This document shows positions 33,206-43,353 of a stretch of 64,000 nucleotides of DNA, one piece after another. The DNA lies in the NCBI RefSeq assembly GCF_014279895.1, contig NZ_CP047954.1, forward strand, positions 2,046,001 through 2,110,000, given 5' to 3'. This DNA is from Synechococcus sp. M16.1. Lineage in GTDB: Bacteria > Cyanobacteriota > Cyanobacteriia > PCC-6307 > Cyanobiaceae. Under the pieces are notes generated by a model that made no database searches, was not told where the DNA came from, and was given only the letters and a program-made list of their open reading frames with translations. How positions within the stretch are numbered: the first letter of the stretch is position 1; every line of letters begins with the position of its first letter. The translations under genes and the position numbers were made by a program.

Positions 33206-33856
33206 TTGCTTCCCATCACCGGACCCATCGCCATCCTGCTCTGGATGGCGATGGTGGTAGCAGGCGCCGTGTTGTGCCGCCGGCTTCGGCCGAACCAACG
33301 GGAACTGAGCCGAAAAATTGTGCACATCGGAACCGGAGCCGTGGTTCCTTTGGCCTGGTTCTTTGAAATTCCCTTCGTTGTTGCCCTGCCTGTTGCGGCG
33401 GTGATCACGGTTGTGACGACGATCAACCACCAATGGCGCTTCATCCCCGCCGTTGAGGATGTTGATCGCAACAGCTACGGCACCATCGCCTACGGCATCG
33501 CAATCACAACGCTGCTTCTGCTGTTCTGGCCAACCCGAGCCGATGCGGTGTCAGCCGGGGTTCTGGTGATGGCCTTAGGGGATGGCCTTGCAGGGTTGAT
33601 CGGTCGCAACGTCGCGTCCCCGAAGTGGGTTCTGTTTGGCCAGACCAAATCAAGCGTCGGCACGATGACCATGGCCGTTGTCTCAGGCCTGGTGCTGATC
33701 GGCCTGGCGCGATGGTCGGGGGCTGACCTATCCCTGCCAGCAGCCTTTGGCATGGTGGCCATGGCAACCGGTTTGGAACAGCTCAGCTGGAGCGGTCTGG
33801 ACAACCTCAGCGTTCCCCTCAGCGTGGGGGTGCTGTGGAGTCAGCTGGTGGTTTGA
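33206..33856 (+). CDS. Phytol/dolichol kinase-like membrane protein
   Basis: 216 aa, TTG start at 33206. About six membrane segments. ELSRKIVHIGTGAVVPL and LVMALGDGLAGLIGR, then GQTKSSVGTMTM, are the CTP-dependent kinase / cytidylyltransferase-like motifs of the phytol kinase (VTE5) and dolichol kinase group. In cyanobacteria this family recycles phytol for tocopherol and chlorophyll. The exact start is uncertain since only TTG is available before the first membrane helix. Tightly linked to the sigma factor gene and convergent with the DAHP synthase gene. Confidence 0.75.
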   Translation: MLPITGPIAILLWMAMVVAGAVLCRRLRPNQRELSRKIVHIGTGAVVPLAWFFEIPFVVALPVAAVITVVTTINHQWRFIPAVEDVDRNSYGTIAYGIAITTLLLLFWPTRADAVSAGVLVMALGDGLAGLIGRNVASPKWVLFGQTKSSVGTMTMAVVSGLVLIGLARWSGADLSLPAAFGMVAMATGLEQLSWSGLDNLSVPLSVGVLWSQLVV

Positions 33857-33872
33857 ACCAAGGCGTTGATGC

Positions 33873-34940
33873 TCAGGCGGTAACCGTCTGTTTGCGACTG
33901 GCCACGGCCGCGGCCAGATCCTCCAACAGGGTTTCGGTGGTCTCGAGGCTGATGCAGGCATCCGTGACGCTCTGGCCATAGGTCAGCTGCGTCAGGTCGG
34001 CGTTGAGCTTCTGGTTGCCTTCCACCAGATGGCTCTCGATCATCACGCCCATCACGTGATTGGAGCCCCCCCGCAACTGCTCGGCAACGCTGGCCAGCAC
34101 CTCCGCCTGTCGGCGGAAGTCTTTGTTGCTGTTGGCATGGCTGCAATCCACCATCAGACGATCCTGCAGACCGGCTTTGCTCAACTCGGCTGCGGACTCC
34201 TGCACAGCTTCCAAGTGGTAATTGCTGCCCTGGCTACCGCCGCGCAGCACGAGATGGCCGTAGGGATTGCCCGTGGTGCTGACGATCGAGGCATGACCAT
34301 CGCGATTGATGCCGAGGAAGTGATGCGGCTTCGCTGCCGCCTGCATGGCATTGATCGCGATGGTGGCGCTGCCGTTGGTGCTGTTCTTGTAGCCGATCGG
34401 CATCGACAACCCTGAGGCCATTTCGCGGTGGGTCTGACTTTCCGTCGTCCTGGCACCGATCGCGGTCCAGCTGATCAAATCAGCGATGTACTGAGGAACA
34501 ACGGGATCGAGCAGTTCCGTTGCAGCAGGCATCCCCTCCCGGGCGAGATCCAACAGCAGTCCCCGGGCCCGCCGCAGGCCGGTGTTGATGTCGTAGGAGT
34601 CGTCGAGATGGGGGTCATTGATCAGTCCCTTCCAACCAACCGTGGTGCGCGGCTTCTCGAAATACACCCGCATCACCACCTCGAGCTGATCCTTCAAGCG
34701 CTCGCGGATCGGAGCCAGGCGCTGGGCATACTCCCGGGCAGCCTTGACGTCGTGAACAGAGCAGGGGCCCACCACCACCAGCAAACGCTGATCACGGCCA
34801 CTGAGGATCTCTTGAATGCGCCGGCGGGCTGACGCCACGGTTTCGAGTGCCGCCGCGTCCATGGGCAGCTCCTGATGCAACACAGCAGGGGCCACCAAAG
34901 GACGTGTCTCCACCACATGCAAATCGGAGGTGGTGGCCAT
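33873..34940 (-). CDS. 3-deoxy-7-phosphoheptulonate synthase (DAHP synthase, type I)
   Basis: 355 aa from ATG at 34940 (MATTSDLHVVETRPL). LLVVVGPCSVHD, MRVYFEKPRTTVGWKGLINDP, GARTTESQTHREMASGLSMPIGYKNST and LMVDCSHANSNKDF are the class I AroFGH blocks, with the metal-binding Cys in GPCS. It condenses phosphoenolpyruvate and erythrose 4-phosphate, the entry to aromatic amino acid synthesis. AroF/G/H regulatory type cannot be told apart here. Another shikimate gene, aroE, lies at 46.5 kb but not in the same operon. Confidence 0.94.
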   Translation of the reverse strand: MATTSDLHVVETRPLVAPAVLHQELPMDAAALETVASARRRIQEILSGRDQRLLVVVGPCSVHDVKAAREYAQRLAPIRERLKDQLEVVMRVYFEKPRTTVGWKGLINDPHLDDSYDINTGLRRARGLLLDLAREGMPAATELLDPVVPQYIADLISWTAIGARTTESQTHREMASGLSMPIGYKNSTNGSATIAINAMQAAAKPHHFLGINRDGHASIVSTTGNPYGHLVLRGGSQGSNYHLEAVQESAAELSKAGLQDRLMVDCSHANSNKDFRRQAEVLASVAEQLRGGSNHVMGVMIESHLVEGNQKLNADLTQLTYGQSVTDACISLETTETLLEDLAAAVASRKQTVTA

Positions 34941-35036
34941 GACTGGACGCGAGACTCCGACCAAGGCTACGCACCCCGCTCACTGGCAACAGACACGGTC
35001 CGGAAGAATGGTGGTCATCCCTGAACAGAGATCTCC

Positions 35037-37619
35037 ATGCTGAGCGCTTACCGCGAGCTGGCCGCCGCCCGGGAAGCCCAGGGCGTTCCCGCTCTTCCGC
35101 TCAACGCCGAGCAGACCCAGGGACTGACCGAATTGCTGCAGAACCCTCCCGCCGGCGAGGAGGAGTTCCTGCTGCACCTGCTCAGCGAGCGGATCCCACC
35201 GGGTGTGGATGAAGCGGCTTACGTGAAGGCCACCTGGCTGAGTGCCGTGGCTCAGGGAGACGCCAAGAGCCCCCTGGTGTCACCACTGGAGGCCACCCGG
35301 CTGCTGGGAACGATGGTGGGGGGATACAACGTCGCCGCCCTGATCGAGCTGCTGAAGCACTCCGACCCTGCACTGGCTGGCTGTGCTGCTGAGGGACTCA
35401 GCCGAACGCTGCTCGTCTACGACGCCTTCAACGAAGTGATGGATCTGGCGGCGGACAACCGCTTCGCCAAGCAAGTTGTGGACAGCTGGGCCGCAGCCGA
35501 GTGGTTCACCGCCAAGCCCGAACTGGCCAAGAGCATCACCGTGACGGTCTTCAAGGTTGAAGGCGAAACCAACACGGACGATCTGTCGCCGGCCACCCAC
35601 GCCACCACCCGGCCGGACATCCCCGTCCATGCCCTGGCGATGCTCGAGACCCGCGATCCGGAGGGACTGAAAACCATCGCAAGCCTCAAAGAGAAAGGCC
35701 ATCCCGTGGCCTACGTCGGTGATGTGGTGGGAACCGGCAGCTCCCGCAAGAGCGCCATCAATTCGGTGCTCTGGCACACCGGCAATGACATTCCCCATGT
35801 GCCCAACAAACGGGCCGGCGGCGTGATCCTTGGCGGCAAGATCGCCCCGATCTTTTTCAACACCGCTGAAGACTCCGGTGCCCTGCCGATCGAATGCGAT
35901 GTCACCGACCTGAACACTGGTGATGTGATCACCATTCGCCCCCACGCCGGCACGATCGAACGGGACGGCAAGGTTGTGAGTCGGTTCGAGCTGAAGCCCA
36001 CCACCATCAGCGACGAGGTGCGGGCCGGCGGTCGCATCCCCCTGATGATCGGTCGCGCCCTCACCGACAAGGTGCGCGCCAAGCTTGGCCTCACCCCTTC
36101 GGATCTGTTCATCCGCCCCTCAGCCCCGGCAGACACCGGCAAGGGCTTCACCTTGGCGCAGAAGATGGTGGGCAAGGCCTGCGGTCTTGCAGGCGTCCGA
36201 CCCGGCACCAGCTGCGAACCGCTGATGACCACCGTCGGCTCCCAGGACACCACCGGCCCGATGACGCGGGACGAAATGAAGGAACTGGCCTGCCTGGGCT
36301 TCTCCTCCGACCTGGTGATGCAGAGCTTCTGCCATACCGCCGCTTATCCGAAGCCGGTGGATCTGCAGACCCAGAACGAACTGCCCGACTTCTTCGCCCA
36401 GCGTGGTGGCGTGGCCCTTCGGCCCGGTGACGGCATCATCCACAGCTGGCTGAACCGGATGCTTCTGCCCGACACCGTCGGCACCGGCGGCGACAGCCAC
36501 ACCCGCTTCCCCCTCGGCATTTCCTTCCCAGGCGGCTCTGGGGTGGTGGCCTTTGCAGCCGCCATCGGCGCCATGCCACTGGACATGCCTGAATCGGTGC
36601 TGGTGCGCTTCAGCGGGTCCCTGCAACCGGGCGTCACGCTCCGGGACGTGGTGAACGCCATCCCCTGGGTGGCCATTCAGCGGGGACTGCTCACCGTTGA
36701 AAAGGCCAACAAGAAGAACCTGTTCAACGGCCGGATCATGGAGATCGAAGGTCTGCCCGACCTGAAGCTGGAACAGGCCTTCGAACTCACCGATGCCAGC
36801 GCCGAACGCTCCTGCGCCGGCTGCACGATCAAGCTCTCCGAAGACACGGTGAGCGAATACCTGCGCAGCAACGTGGCGCTGCTGAAGAACATGATTGCCC
36901 GCGGCTACAGCGACGCCCGCACCCTGGCCCGCCGGATCAAGGAGATGGAGGCCTGGCTGGCAAATCCCCAGCTGATGAGTGCTGACACAGACGCGGAGTA
37001 CGCGGAAGTGCTGGAGATCAACCTCGACGAGCTCACCGAACCGGTGGTGGCCTGCCCCAACGATCCCGACAACGTGAAGCTGCTCAGCGAGGTGGCTGGT
37101 GACCCTGTGCAGGAGGTGTTCATCGGCTCCTGCATGACCAACATCGGCCACTACCGCGCCGCGGCCAAGGTGCTGGAAGGCGCCGGCCAGAACACGGCGC
37201 GCCTGTGGGTCTGTCCCCCAACGCGGATGGACGAAGAGACCCTCAAAGAGGAGGGCTACTACGCCACCTTCGAGGCCGCCGGGTCCCGCATGGAGATGCC
37301 GGGTTGCTCCCTCTGCATGGGCAACCAAGCCCGCGTGGAGGACAACACCACCGTGTTCTCCACCAGCACCCGCAACTTCAACAACCGCCTGGGCAAGGGT
37401 GCTCAGGTGTACCTGGGCAGTGCCGAACTGGCCGCCGTCTGCGCCCAGCTGGGACGCATTCCCACCCCGGAGGAATACCGCAGAATTGCGGCCGAGAAGA
37501 TCGATCCCCTCTCCGACGAGCTCTACCGCTACCTGAACTTCGATCAGATCAGCGGCTTTGAAGACCAGGGGCGCGTGGTCAGTGCTGACGACGAAGCAAC
37601 CGTTCTGGCTCAGGCCTGA
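35037..37619 (+). CDS. acnB: Bifunctional aconitate hydratase 2 / 2-methylisocitrate dehydratase
   Basis: 860 aa. Starts [16 protein letters not shown]; the N-terminal HEAT-like domain runs through about residue 160, followed by the swivelling domain ([22 protein letters not shown]) as in AcnB. Cluster ligands are about Cys699 (GSCMTNIGH), Cys757 and Cys760 (GCSLCMGNQ). Substrate Ser/Arg blocks such as [24 protein letters not shown] close the chain. It interconverts citrate and isocitrate. Complete and normal length. The 3' end is 18 bases from the ClC gene. Confidence 0.97.
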   Translation: MLSAYRELAAAREAQGVPALPLNAEQTQGLTELLQNPPAGEEEFLLHLLSERIPPGVDEAAYVKATWLSAVAQGDAKSPLVSPLEATRLLGTMVGGYNVAALIELLKHSDPALAGCAAEGLSRTLLVYDAFNEVMDLAADNRFAKQVVDSWAAAEWFTAKPELAKSITVTVFKVEGETNTDDLSPATHATTRPDIPVHALAMLETRDPEGLKTIASLKEKGHPVAYVGDVVGTGSSRKSAINSVLWHTGNDIPHVPNKRAGGVILGGKIAPIFFNTAEDSGALPIECDVTDLNTGDVITIRPHAGTIERDGKVVSRFELKPTTISDEVRAGGRIPLMIGRALTDKVRAKLGLTPSDLFIRPSAPADTGKGFTLAQKMVGKACGLAGVRPGTSCEPLMTTVGSQDTTGPMTRDEMKELACLGFSSDLVMQSFCHTAAYPKPVDLQTQNELPDFFAQRGGVALRPGDGIIHSWLNRMLLPDTVGTGGDSHTRFPLGISFPGGSGVVAFAAAIGAMPLDMPESVLVRFSGSLQPGVTLRDVVNAIPWVAIQRGLLTVEKANKKNLFNGRIMEIEGLPDLKLEQAFELTDASAERSCAGCTIKLSEDTVSEYLRSNVALLKNMIARGYSDARTLARRIKEMEAWLANPQLMSADTDAEYAEVLEINLDELTEPVVACPNDPDNVKLLSEVAGDPVQEVFIGSCMTNIGHYRAAAKVLEGAGQNTARLWVCPPTRMDEETLKEEGYYATFEAAGSRMEMPGCSLCMGNQARVEDNTTVFSTSTRNFNNRLGKGAQVYLGSAELAAVCAQLGRIPTPEEYRRIAAEKIDPLSDELYRYLNFDQISGFEDQGRVVSADDEATVLAQA

Positions 37620-37637
37620 TTCCGGATCACCTCATCT

Positions 37638-39083
37638 GTGCCATCCCTGAGCGAACCCAAGCAACGACGCCACCTCCTGGGCTCCAGCCGGAGCATCAGG
37701 AGGTTGTTGGAACGCCGCTGGCTGGTGGTGGTTCTGGCTCTGGCGCTCACGGGCCTTGGAGCTGCCATCACCGGCCTGCTGTTCACCAGCGGCATCAACC
37801 TGCTGCGGGATTGGCGGCTCGACCTGCTCGATGAATTTCCAGCCTGGGTGGTGCTCCCCGCCCTCGGCGCCATCGGCGGCATGGTCTCGGCCTGGTTGAT
37901 CACCAACCTGTCTCCAGCCGCTGGCGGAGCCGGGATCACCCACATCATGGGCTTCCTGCGCCACCGGTCGGTTCCGATGGGGCTTCGGGTGGGCCTGGTG
38001 AAACTGGTGGCCGGCATCATTGCCATCGGCTCGGGTTTCCCCCTGGGCCCGGAAGGCCCCGCCGTTCAGATGGGCGGCTCCGTGGCCTGGCAGATGTCCC
38101 GCTGGCTGCGGGCACCGGTGGCCTTTCGCCGGGTGATTGTGGCCGCCGGTGGTGGTGCCGGTATTGCCGCCGTATTCAGTGCTCCCATCGGTGGATTCAT
38201 CTACGCGATCGAGGAGCTGCTCCACTCCGCCAGGCCCGTGGTGCTGCTGCTGGTGATCATCACCACCTTCTCGGCCGACACCCTGGCGGATGTGCTGGGC
38301 TTTCTTGGCCTCAACCCCGGGGGCGGCGGGCTCAACAGCACCATCGGGTTTCAACTGGAACGGGAGTACACCCCCCTGGTGCGCTTCCTGCCAGTGGATC
38401 TGCTGTATCTGGTGGCTCTCGGTGTGGTGATCGGTGTGCTGGCGGAGCTTTACACCCGCTACGTGCTCACCATGCAGCGGCAGGGCAACCGTTGGTTCGG
38501 AGACCGACTGATCCTGCGCATGACGGTGAGCGGGCTCGTGCTGGGCTGCGTTTATGCAGCCCTGCCGGATGCCTTCCATAACCCCAACGAACTGAAGCAC
38601 CTGATTGGAGCCGGCAAGGCCGATATCAGCCTGGCCCTCGCCAGCTTTGTGGTGCTCTTCTTCAGCACCGGACTGGCGGCGGGATCAGGAGCACCAGGGG
38701 GACTGTTCATGCCGATGCTGACGCTGGGAGGGGCCATTGGCTTAGCCGGTGGATTTGGCGTTGAGGCCCTCACCGGCCATGTACCCACCACCTATGTGTT
38801 CGCGGGCATGGGCGCCTTCGTTGCAGGCTGTTCCCGCACGCCGATCTCGGCGATGTTCCTGGCCTTTGCCCTCACCAAGGATCTGCTGATCCTCAAACCG
38901 ATCCTGGTGGCCTGTCTCACCAGCTTCGTGATCGCCCGAGTGTTCCACCCCCACTCGATCTACGAGCGTCAGATGGGCATGGAACTCGACGCTGAAGATC
39001 GGATGGCCATGAAGCTCAATCGCTACAGACGTCCGTTCACGCCGCCAACCCCGCCATCAGGCCCAACAGGAGGCCCCAGCTGA
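37638..39083 (+). CDS. ClC-family chloride channel / antiporter
   Basis: 481 aa, GTG start at 37638. GSGFPLGPEGPAVQMGG carries the G-x-EGP gating glutamate, and GSGAPGGLFMPMLTLGGA is the second selectivity loop (GxFxP). About ten hydrophobic helices; no C-terminal CBS domains. The usual GSGIP start is GGAGI in this protein (AAGGAGITHIMGF), a departure at the first anion-binding loop. Family members exchange chloride for protons. The stop overlaps the probable CTG start of the radical SAM gene. Confidence 0.9.
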   Translation: MPSLSEPKQRRHLLGSSRSIRRLLERRWLVVVLALALTGLGAAITGLLFTSGINLLRDWRLDLLDEFPAWVVLPALGAIGGMVSAWLITNLSPAAGGAGITHIMGFLRHRSVPMGLRVGLVKLVAGIIAIGSGFPLGPEGPAVQMGGSVAWQMSRWLRAPVAFRRVIVAAGGGAGIAAVFSAPIGGFIYAIEELLHSARPVVLLLVIITTFSADTLADVLGFLGLNPGGGGLNSTIGFQLEREYTPLVRFLPVDLLYLVALGVVIGVLAELYTRYVLTMQRQGNRWFGDRLILRMTVSGLVLGCVYAALPDAFHNPNELKHLIGAGKADISLALASFVVLFFSTGLAAGSGAPGGLFMPMLTLGGAIGLAGGFGVEALTGHVPTTYVFAGMGAFVAGCSRTPISAMFLAFALTKDLLILKPILVACLTSFVIARVFHPHSIYERQMGMELDAEDRMAMKLNRYRRPFTPPTPPSGPTGGPS

Positions 39084-40714
39084 ACCAGGAAACGCTGCTG
39101 TTCGATCCGGCCACGCCGGAACCCGGAGCCCTGCGCACGGTGCTGGCCTTTCCCAGCACCTACACCGTGGGCATCACCAGCCTCGGTTATCAGATCGTCT
39201 GGTCCACCCTGGCGATGCGGTCCGACGTCGACGTGCGCCGGCTCTTCACTGATCAAGGAGATCCACCCCACAGGCACTGCGACCTATTTGGGCTTTCTCT
39301 CAGCTGGGAACTCGACGGACCAGTCCTGCTCGATCTGCTGGAACAGCAGCGCATCCCGATCTGGAGCCACGCGCGCACCGACGAGCATCCAATCGTGTTT
39401 GGTGGCGGACCTGTACTGACCGCCAATCCCGAGCCCCTTGCACCATTTTTTGATGTCGTGCTGCTGGGCGATGGCGAGGATCTGCTGCCCGCCTTTATCG
39501 ATGCCCTTCAGAGCGTGAAGGGCCAACCCCGAGCCGAACAACTGCAACATCTGGCCCGGGTGCCAGGGATCTACGTGCCTGAGCTCCATGCACCCCGCTA
39601 TGCAGCGGACGGCACCCTTTTGGGGGTGGCACCGGTGGATGCAACTCTTCCAGAACGGGTGGCCAAACAGACATGGCGCGGCAACAGCCTCAGCCACTCG
39701 ACGGTGATCACGCCGGAAGCCGCTTGGCCTGACATCCACATGGTGGAAGTGGTGCGCAGCTGCCCGGAACTGTGCCGCTTTTGCCTGGCCAGCTATCTGA
39801 CCCTGCCGTTCCGAACACCGTCGTTGGATGACGGGCTGATCCCGGCCGTGGAAAAAGGCCTTAAAGCCACCAAACGCCTCGGGCTGCTGGGAGCGTCCGT
39901 AACCCAGCACCCCCAGTTCGGCGATCTACTCCATTGGCTAGCCCAAGATCGTTTCGATGACCTACGCGTCAGCGTTAGTTCCGTGCGGGCCGCAACGGTC
40001 ACTCCGAAGCTGGCGGCAGTGTTGGCAGGACGAGGCAGCAAATCCCTCACCATCGCGATCGAAAGCGGCAGCGAGCGCATGCGCCGCGTGGTGAACAAAA
40101 AGCTCAGCGGCGAAGAAATCGAAGCCGCCGCCCGCCATGCCAAGCAAGGTGGCCTCAAGGCCTTGAAGCTCTACGGAATGGTGGGACTTCCCTGTGAAGA
40201 CAACGACGATGTGGAAAGCACCGCAGCGCTACTGCTGAGCCTAAAGAAAGGCACCCCTGGGCTGCGCTTCACCTTGGGGGTGAGCACCTTTGTGCCGAAG
40301 GCGCACACCCCGTTCCAATGGCAAGGGGTACGCCCTGAAGCGGAAAAACGCCTGAAGCTGCTGGCGAAACGTCTCAAACCCAAAGGCATTGATCTGCGCC
40401 CGGAAAGCTATGGCTGGAGCGTGATTCAGGCCCTGCTGTCTCGAAGCGACCGGCGCCTGGCCCCCGTGATCGCTGCGGTGCGCGGCTCCCAGGAAAGCCT
40501 GGGGGGTTGGAAAAAGGCCTACCGAGCGGCCCTGGCCGGTGAACTTCCTGAAGCCCGCAGCGCAGGCGTTGTCTTACCGCTGCCTCCCAGTTGGGAGAGC
40601 GTGGTGCACGATGCATGGGCCTCTGACACGGTGTTGCCCTGGTGCCATCTCGATGGCCCCTTGAGTCAGGAGAAGCTGCAGGAACACAGGCAAGAGGCCC
40701 TCAACCTGGGCTGA
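39080..40714 (+). CDS. B12-binding-type radical SAM protein, apparent CTG start
   Basis: 544 aa if started at CTG 39080. The conserved N-terminal part (LLFDPATPEPGALRTVLAFP, then STYTVGITSLGYQ) is in frame only upstream of the first GTG at 39140, and no ATG/GTG/TTG exists there. An AGGAGG at 39068-39073 is 6 bases before the CTG, which overlaps the ClC stop (CTGA). The radical SAM cysteines are in RSCPELCRFC (CxxxCxxC). GLLGASVTQHP, ESGSERMRRVVNK and LYGMVGLPCEDNDDVEST follow. The substrate is unknown. Its 3' end overlaps the convergent O-antigen-ligase-like gene by 14 bases. Confidence 0.85.
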   Translation: MNQETLLFDPATPEPGALRTVLAFPSTYTVGITSLGYQIVWSTLAMRSDVDVRRLFTDQGDPPHRHCDLFGLSLSWELDGPVLLDLLEQQRIPIWSHARTDEHPIVFGGGPVLTANPEPLAPFFDVVLLGDGEDLLPAFIDALQSVKGQPRAEQLQHLARVPGIYVPELHAPRYAADGTLLGVAPVDATLPERVAKQTWRGNSLSHSTVITPEAAWPDIHMVEVVRSCPELCRFCLASYLTLPFRTPSLDDGLIPAVEKGLKATKRLGLLGASVTQHPQFGDLLHWLAQDRFDDLRVSVSSVRAATVTPKLAAVLAGRGSKSLTIAIESGSERMRRVVNKKLSGEEIEAAARHAKQGGLKALKLYGMVGLPCEDNDDVESTAALLLSLKKGTPGLRFTLGVSTFVPKAHTPFQWQGVRPEAEKRLKLLAKRLKPKGIDLRPESYGWSVIQALLSRSDRRLAPVIAAVRGSQESLGGWKKAYRAALAGELPEARSAGVVLPLPPSWESVVHDAWASDTVLPWCHLDGPLSQEKLQEHRQEALNLG

Positions 40715-41981
40715 ACGCTGCCGTCTCGGTCTGCCGAATCCGACTGCGCAGTCCGGCCAACAGGATCCAACCGGCAATGTTTATGCGGCTGTCAAAGAAC
40801 GGCACATCAGTGCCGTGAAGCACCACCAGCACCAATACCGCAGCCCACCAAGCACGATCAAACAAACCCATGCGGCTGCAGCGCAAGGAGACGATCAACA
40901 ACACCAGCACCAGACCCACCAGCGCAAGCGCCGCCGGCACCCCACTGCTGACCGCCAGCTCCAATGGCAGGTTGTGGGAATGGCCATGCCATTTGCCCGT
41001 GCGCAAGGGGTACAGCACAGAAAAAGCGGCAGCACCCCAGCCCAGCCATGGGCGTTCAGCGATTAACTGCAAAGCCACACCCCACTGACTGAGACGGGTA
41101 GAGGCCAAGACACGCTCCCCCGCATAGCGGCTGTCGCTGAGCCGTGACCACACCGACTCAGGCACCAATGCCCGGGCAGGGTCCTGGAGCAGCTCCGGGA
41201 CACCGGGCCACACCGCCAGCAGAACAGGGATCAATCCCAGGGCCAACAGGGGCAGCAACCAGGGCCAACTCACCGGTCCAAGCACCAGGGGCAACGCCAG
41301 CACCAACGCGCCCCAGCCGTTGCGGGACTCCGTGAGCACGAGAGCCGTCACCAAAGCGACAGCCAGGATCAGCACAACACTCCGACGACGGCGATCGAGT
41401 CCGGGTTGCACCAGGGCCGCCAGCACCAACGGCCACACCAGCGCCAACCAGGCCGCGGCGATGTTGGCGTAATCGAACAAACCCGACAGCCGGCCCTCCG
41501 GCTCACCTCCAGGAGCCATGAACCAGATCACCAGGCCCCCCAAGAACTGCCAGGGGCCCTGCCAACCCAACCACAACTGACCCAATCCAGTCACCACAAC
41601 AGGCACCGTGCCCGCCACCATCCAGAGCGCCGTTCGGCGGCGCGCCCCCGCCTCCGCCACATAGGGCTGGAACCCCCAGAATCCCCAAAAGAAAGGAAGC
41701 CAATTAGCCAGACCTGCCCAAGCCAGGTCAGCACGCAAGGCGCTGAAACAGCCGAGCAACATGAGCCCGCCAGCCAACAGAAGCGGCCAGTTCCAGCGGT
41801 CATGCCAGTAGGCGCATTCACGACGGAGGCTGCCCAGGACCAAGGCCGGCACAAACAGCAGGCTTGCCAGCAACACTGACGAGGGAAGCAACAGCAGTCC
41901 GAGCTGAAACAAGCACCAACCCCAGGGGGATGCGGCGACCGGACAGTCGCCTCTCAGCCATGCGTACAGACGTGCCGTCAT
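40701..41981 (-). CDS. O-antigen ligase / polymerase-like membrane protein
   Basis: 426 aa with about 11 hydrophobic helices. A long periplasmic-type loop holds TRLSQWGVALQLIAERPWLGWG and GHSHNLPLELAVSSG, the conserved WxxW..G and H-x-H-N region of the Wzy/WaaL family. ESRNGWGALVLALPL is another family block. Relatives ligate or polymerise surface polysaccharide; IctB-like proteins belong to the same superfamily. The start ATG overlaps the purU stop (ATGA), so it is coupled to purU. Confidence 0.82.
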   Translation of the reverse strand: MTARLYAWLRGDCPVAASPWGWCLFQLGLLLLPSSVLLASLLFVPALVLGSLRRECAYWHDRWNWPLLLAGGLMLLGCFSALRADLAWAGLANWLPFFWGFWGFQPYVAEAGARRRTALWMVAGTVPVVVTGLGQLWLGWQGPWQFLGGLVIWFMAPGGEPEGRLSGLFDYANIAAAWLALVWPLVLAALVQPGLDRRRRSVVLILAVALVTALVLTESRNGWGALVLALPLVLGPVSWPWLLPLLALGLIPVLLAVWPGVPELLQDPARALVPESVWSRLSDSRYAGERVLASTRLSQWGVALQLIAERPWLGWGAAAFSVLYPLRTGKWHGHSHNLPLELAVSSGVPAALALVGLVLVLLIVSLRCSRMGLFDRAWWAAVLVLVVLHGTDVPFFDSRINIAGWILLAGLRSRIRQTETAAFSPG

Positions 41982-42832
41982 GCAAAAACAGCGGTACGCC
42001 CGCGATAGACCATCACCTGACGGCGCAGATGCAAGCGAAGGGCCCGCGCCAAGGCAAGGCGTTCCGTGTCACGGCCCTTGCGGATCAGATCCTCCACTTC
42101 GTCCCGATGGCTGACTGAAACGGTGGTTTGCTCAATGATCGGGCCGTCATCCAGATCTTCGGTGACGTAGTGGGCTGTAGCGCCGATGAGCTTGACCCCA
42201 CGGTCCCAGGCCCGGTGGTACGGCTGAGCACCCTTGAACGCTGGCAGAAACGAATGGTGGATGTTGATCACCTGGGGGAAACGCTCAAGGAAATCACTGC
42301 TCAGCACCTGCATGTATTTGGCCAGCACCGCAAGTTCAACCTTGTTCTTTTCAAGCAGCTCCAGGATCCGCTGCTCCGCTTCCGCTTTGGTGTCCCGACT
42401 GACGGGAACACAAACAAACGGAATCTCAAAGGATGCACACAGGGGTTCCAGATCCGGATGGTTGGCGATGACCAGGGGAACCTGCATCGGCAGCTCCCCG
42501 CTTTGAACCCGCCAGAGCAAGTCCTGCAGGCAGTGGCTCTGCTTGCTGGCAAAAATCGCCACACGGGGATACTCGTCTGAGAAGTGGAGCTGCGCCTCGC
42601 CACCAAGCCGCTGTCCCAGAGCCTGGGCCGCTTCAGGAAGCACATCGCGGGGAATGCCGAATCCCTGGAGCTGCCACTCAATCCGGCTGAGAAACACCCC
42701 AGCTCCCGCATCCGTGTGGTGATCGGCATGGCGAATGCTGCCGCCGTTGGCCGCCACCCAACCCGCCAATTCACTGACCAAGCCCGGACGATCGGGGCAG
42801 ATCATCTGAAGGATGACCGTGGCGTCACTCAC
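41978..42832 (-). CDS. purU: Formyltetrahydrofolate deformylase
   Basis: 284 aa, GTG start at 42832. An N-terminal ACT domain (LQMICPDRPGLVSELAGWVA) precedes the formyl transferase domain. NIHHSFLPAFKGAQPYHRA and GVKLIGATAHYVTEDLDDGPIIEQ carry the catalytic Asn, His and Asp. It hydrolyses 10-formyltetrahydrofolate to formate and tetrahydrofolate. In cyanobacteria formate made this way can feed the PurT route encoded at 52.6 kb. Coupled by ATGA to the downstream polymerase-like gene. Confidence 0.94.
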   Translation of the reverse strand: MSDATVILQMICPDRPGLVSELAGWVAANGGSIRHADHHTDAGAGVFLSRIEWQLQGFGIPRDVLPEAAQALGQRLGGEAQLHFSDEYPRVAIFASKQSHCLQDLLWRVQSGELPMQVPLVIANHPDLEPLCASFEIPFVCVPVSRDTKAEAEQRILELLEKNKVELAVLAKYMQVLSSDFLERFPQVINIHHSFLPAFKGAQPYHRAWDRGVKLIGATAHYVTEDLDDGPIIEQTTVSVSHRDEVEDLIRKGRDTERLALARALRLHLRRQVMVYRGRTAVFA

Positions 42833-42906
42833 AACAACGCTTTGAAAAACAAAATTCTCCCGCGCAGGAGGGGCTGGTTAAAGTCGCAGGGAAATTTTCG
42901 ATCACC

Positions 42907-43353
42907 ATGCTGAAGGCTTTGAGCCGCCTTGCCGCGTTCTGCCTCTGCGTCGCTTTGAGCCTGGGTCTGATGGCCCCGGCTGTTAATGCTGCCGGCATCA
43001 GTCCTGACGACCTGGGCGTGATCCGGCGCCAGGCCGCAGCCTTTGAAGACGCAAAATCCCGTCTGCCTGATCTGGCCCGGCTGGTGAGTGAAAAGGATTG
43101 GGTGTTCACCCGCAACCTCCTGCATGGCCCCATGCAGGAAGTGAGCCGGGAAATGCTCTACATCAACCAGCGCCTCGACAAGAGCGAGCGCAAGGAAGCC
43201 ACCAAGGTGGCCCGCTCCTTGAAAGAAGCTCTGGCCGATCTGGATGAAGCGGCACGCCTGCAGGACTTCAGCCGTCTGCAGAAGTCCTACAGCGCCGTGG
43301 CTGCCGGATTTGACGCCTACAGCGATCTGATCCCCGCTGAGGCCTTCAACTGA
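42907..43353 (+). CDS. psbQ: Photosystem II protein PsbQ (CyanoQ)
   Basis: 148 aa. A signal peptide runs over residues 1-28 (LCVALSLGLMAPAVNA) with an AxA-type cleavage. There is no lipobox Cys at the cleavage site, unlike the lipidated PsbQ of Synechocystis. The mature part is a four-helix bundle: DLGVIRRQAAAFEDAKSRL, DWVFTRNLLHGPMQEVSREM, then two further helices. It binds the lumenal side of photosystem II and stabilises the oxygen-evolving complex. TAAAGT-like TTAAAGT at 42878-42884 may be its -10. Confidence 0.88.
   Translation: MLKALSRLAAFCLCVALSLGLMAPAVNAAGISPDDLGVIRRQAAAFEDAKSRLPDLARLVSEKDWVFTRNLLHGPMQEVSREMLYINQRLDKSERKEATKVARSLKEALADLDEAARLQDFSRLQKSYSAVAAGFDAYSDLIPAEAFN

Noticed and set aside
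36120-37328. 402-codon minus frame opposite acnB
   Set aside because: Shadow of acnB; no motifs.
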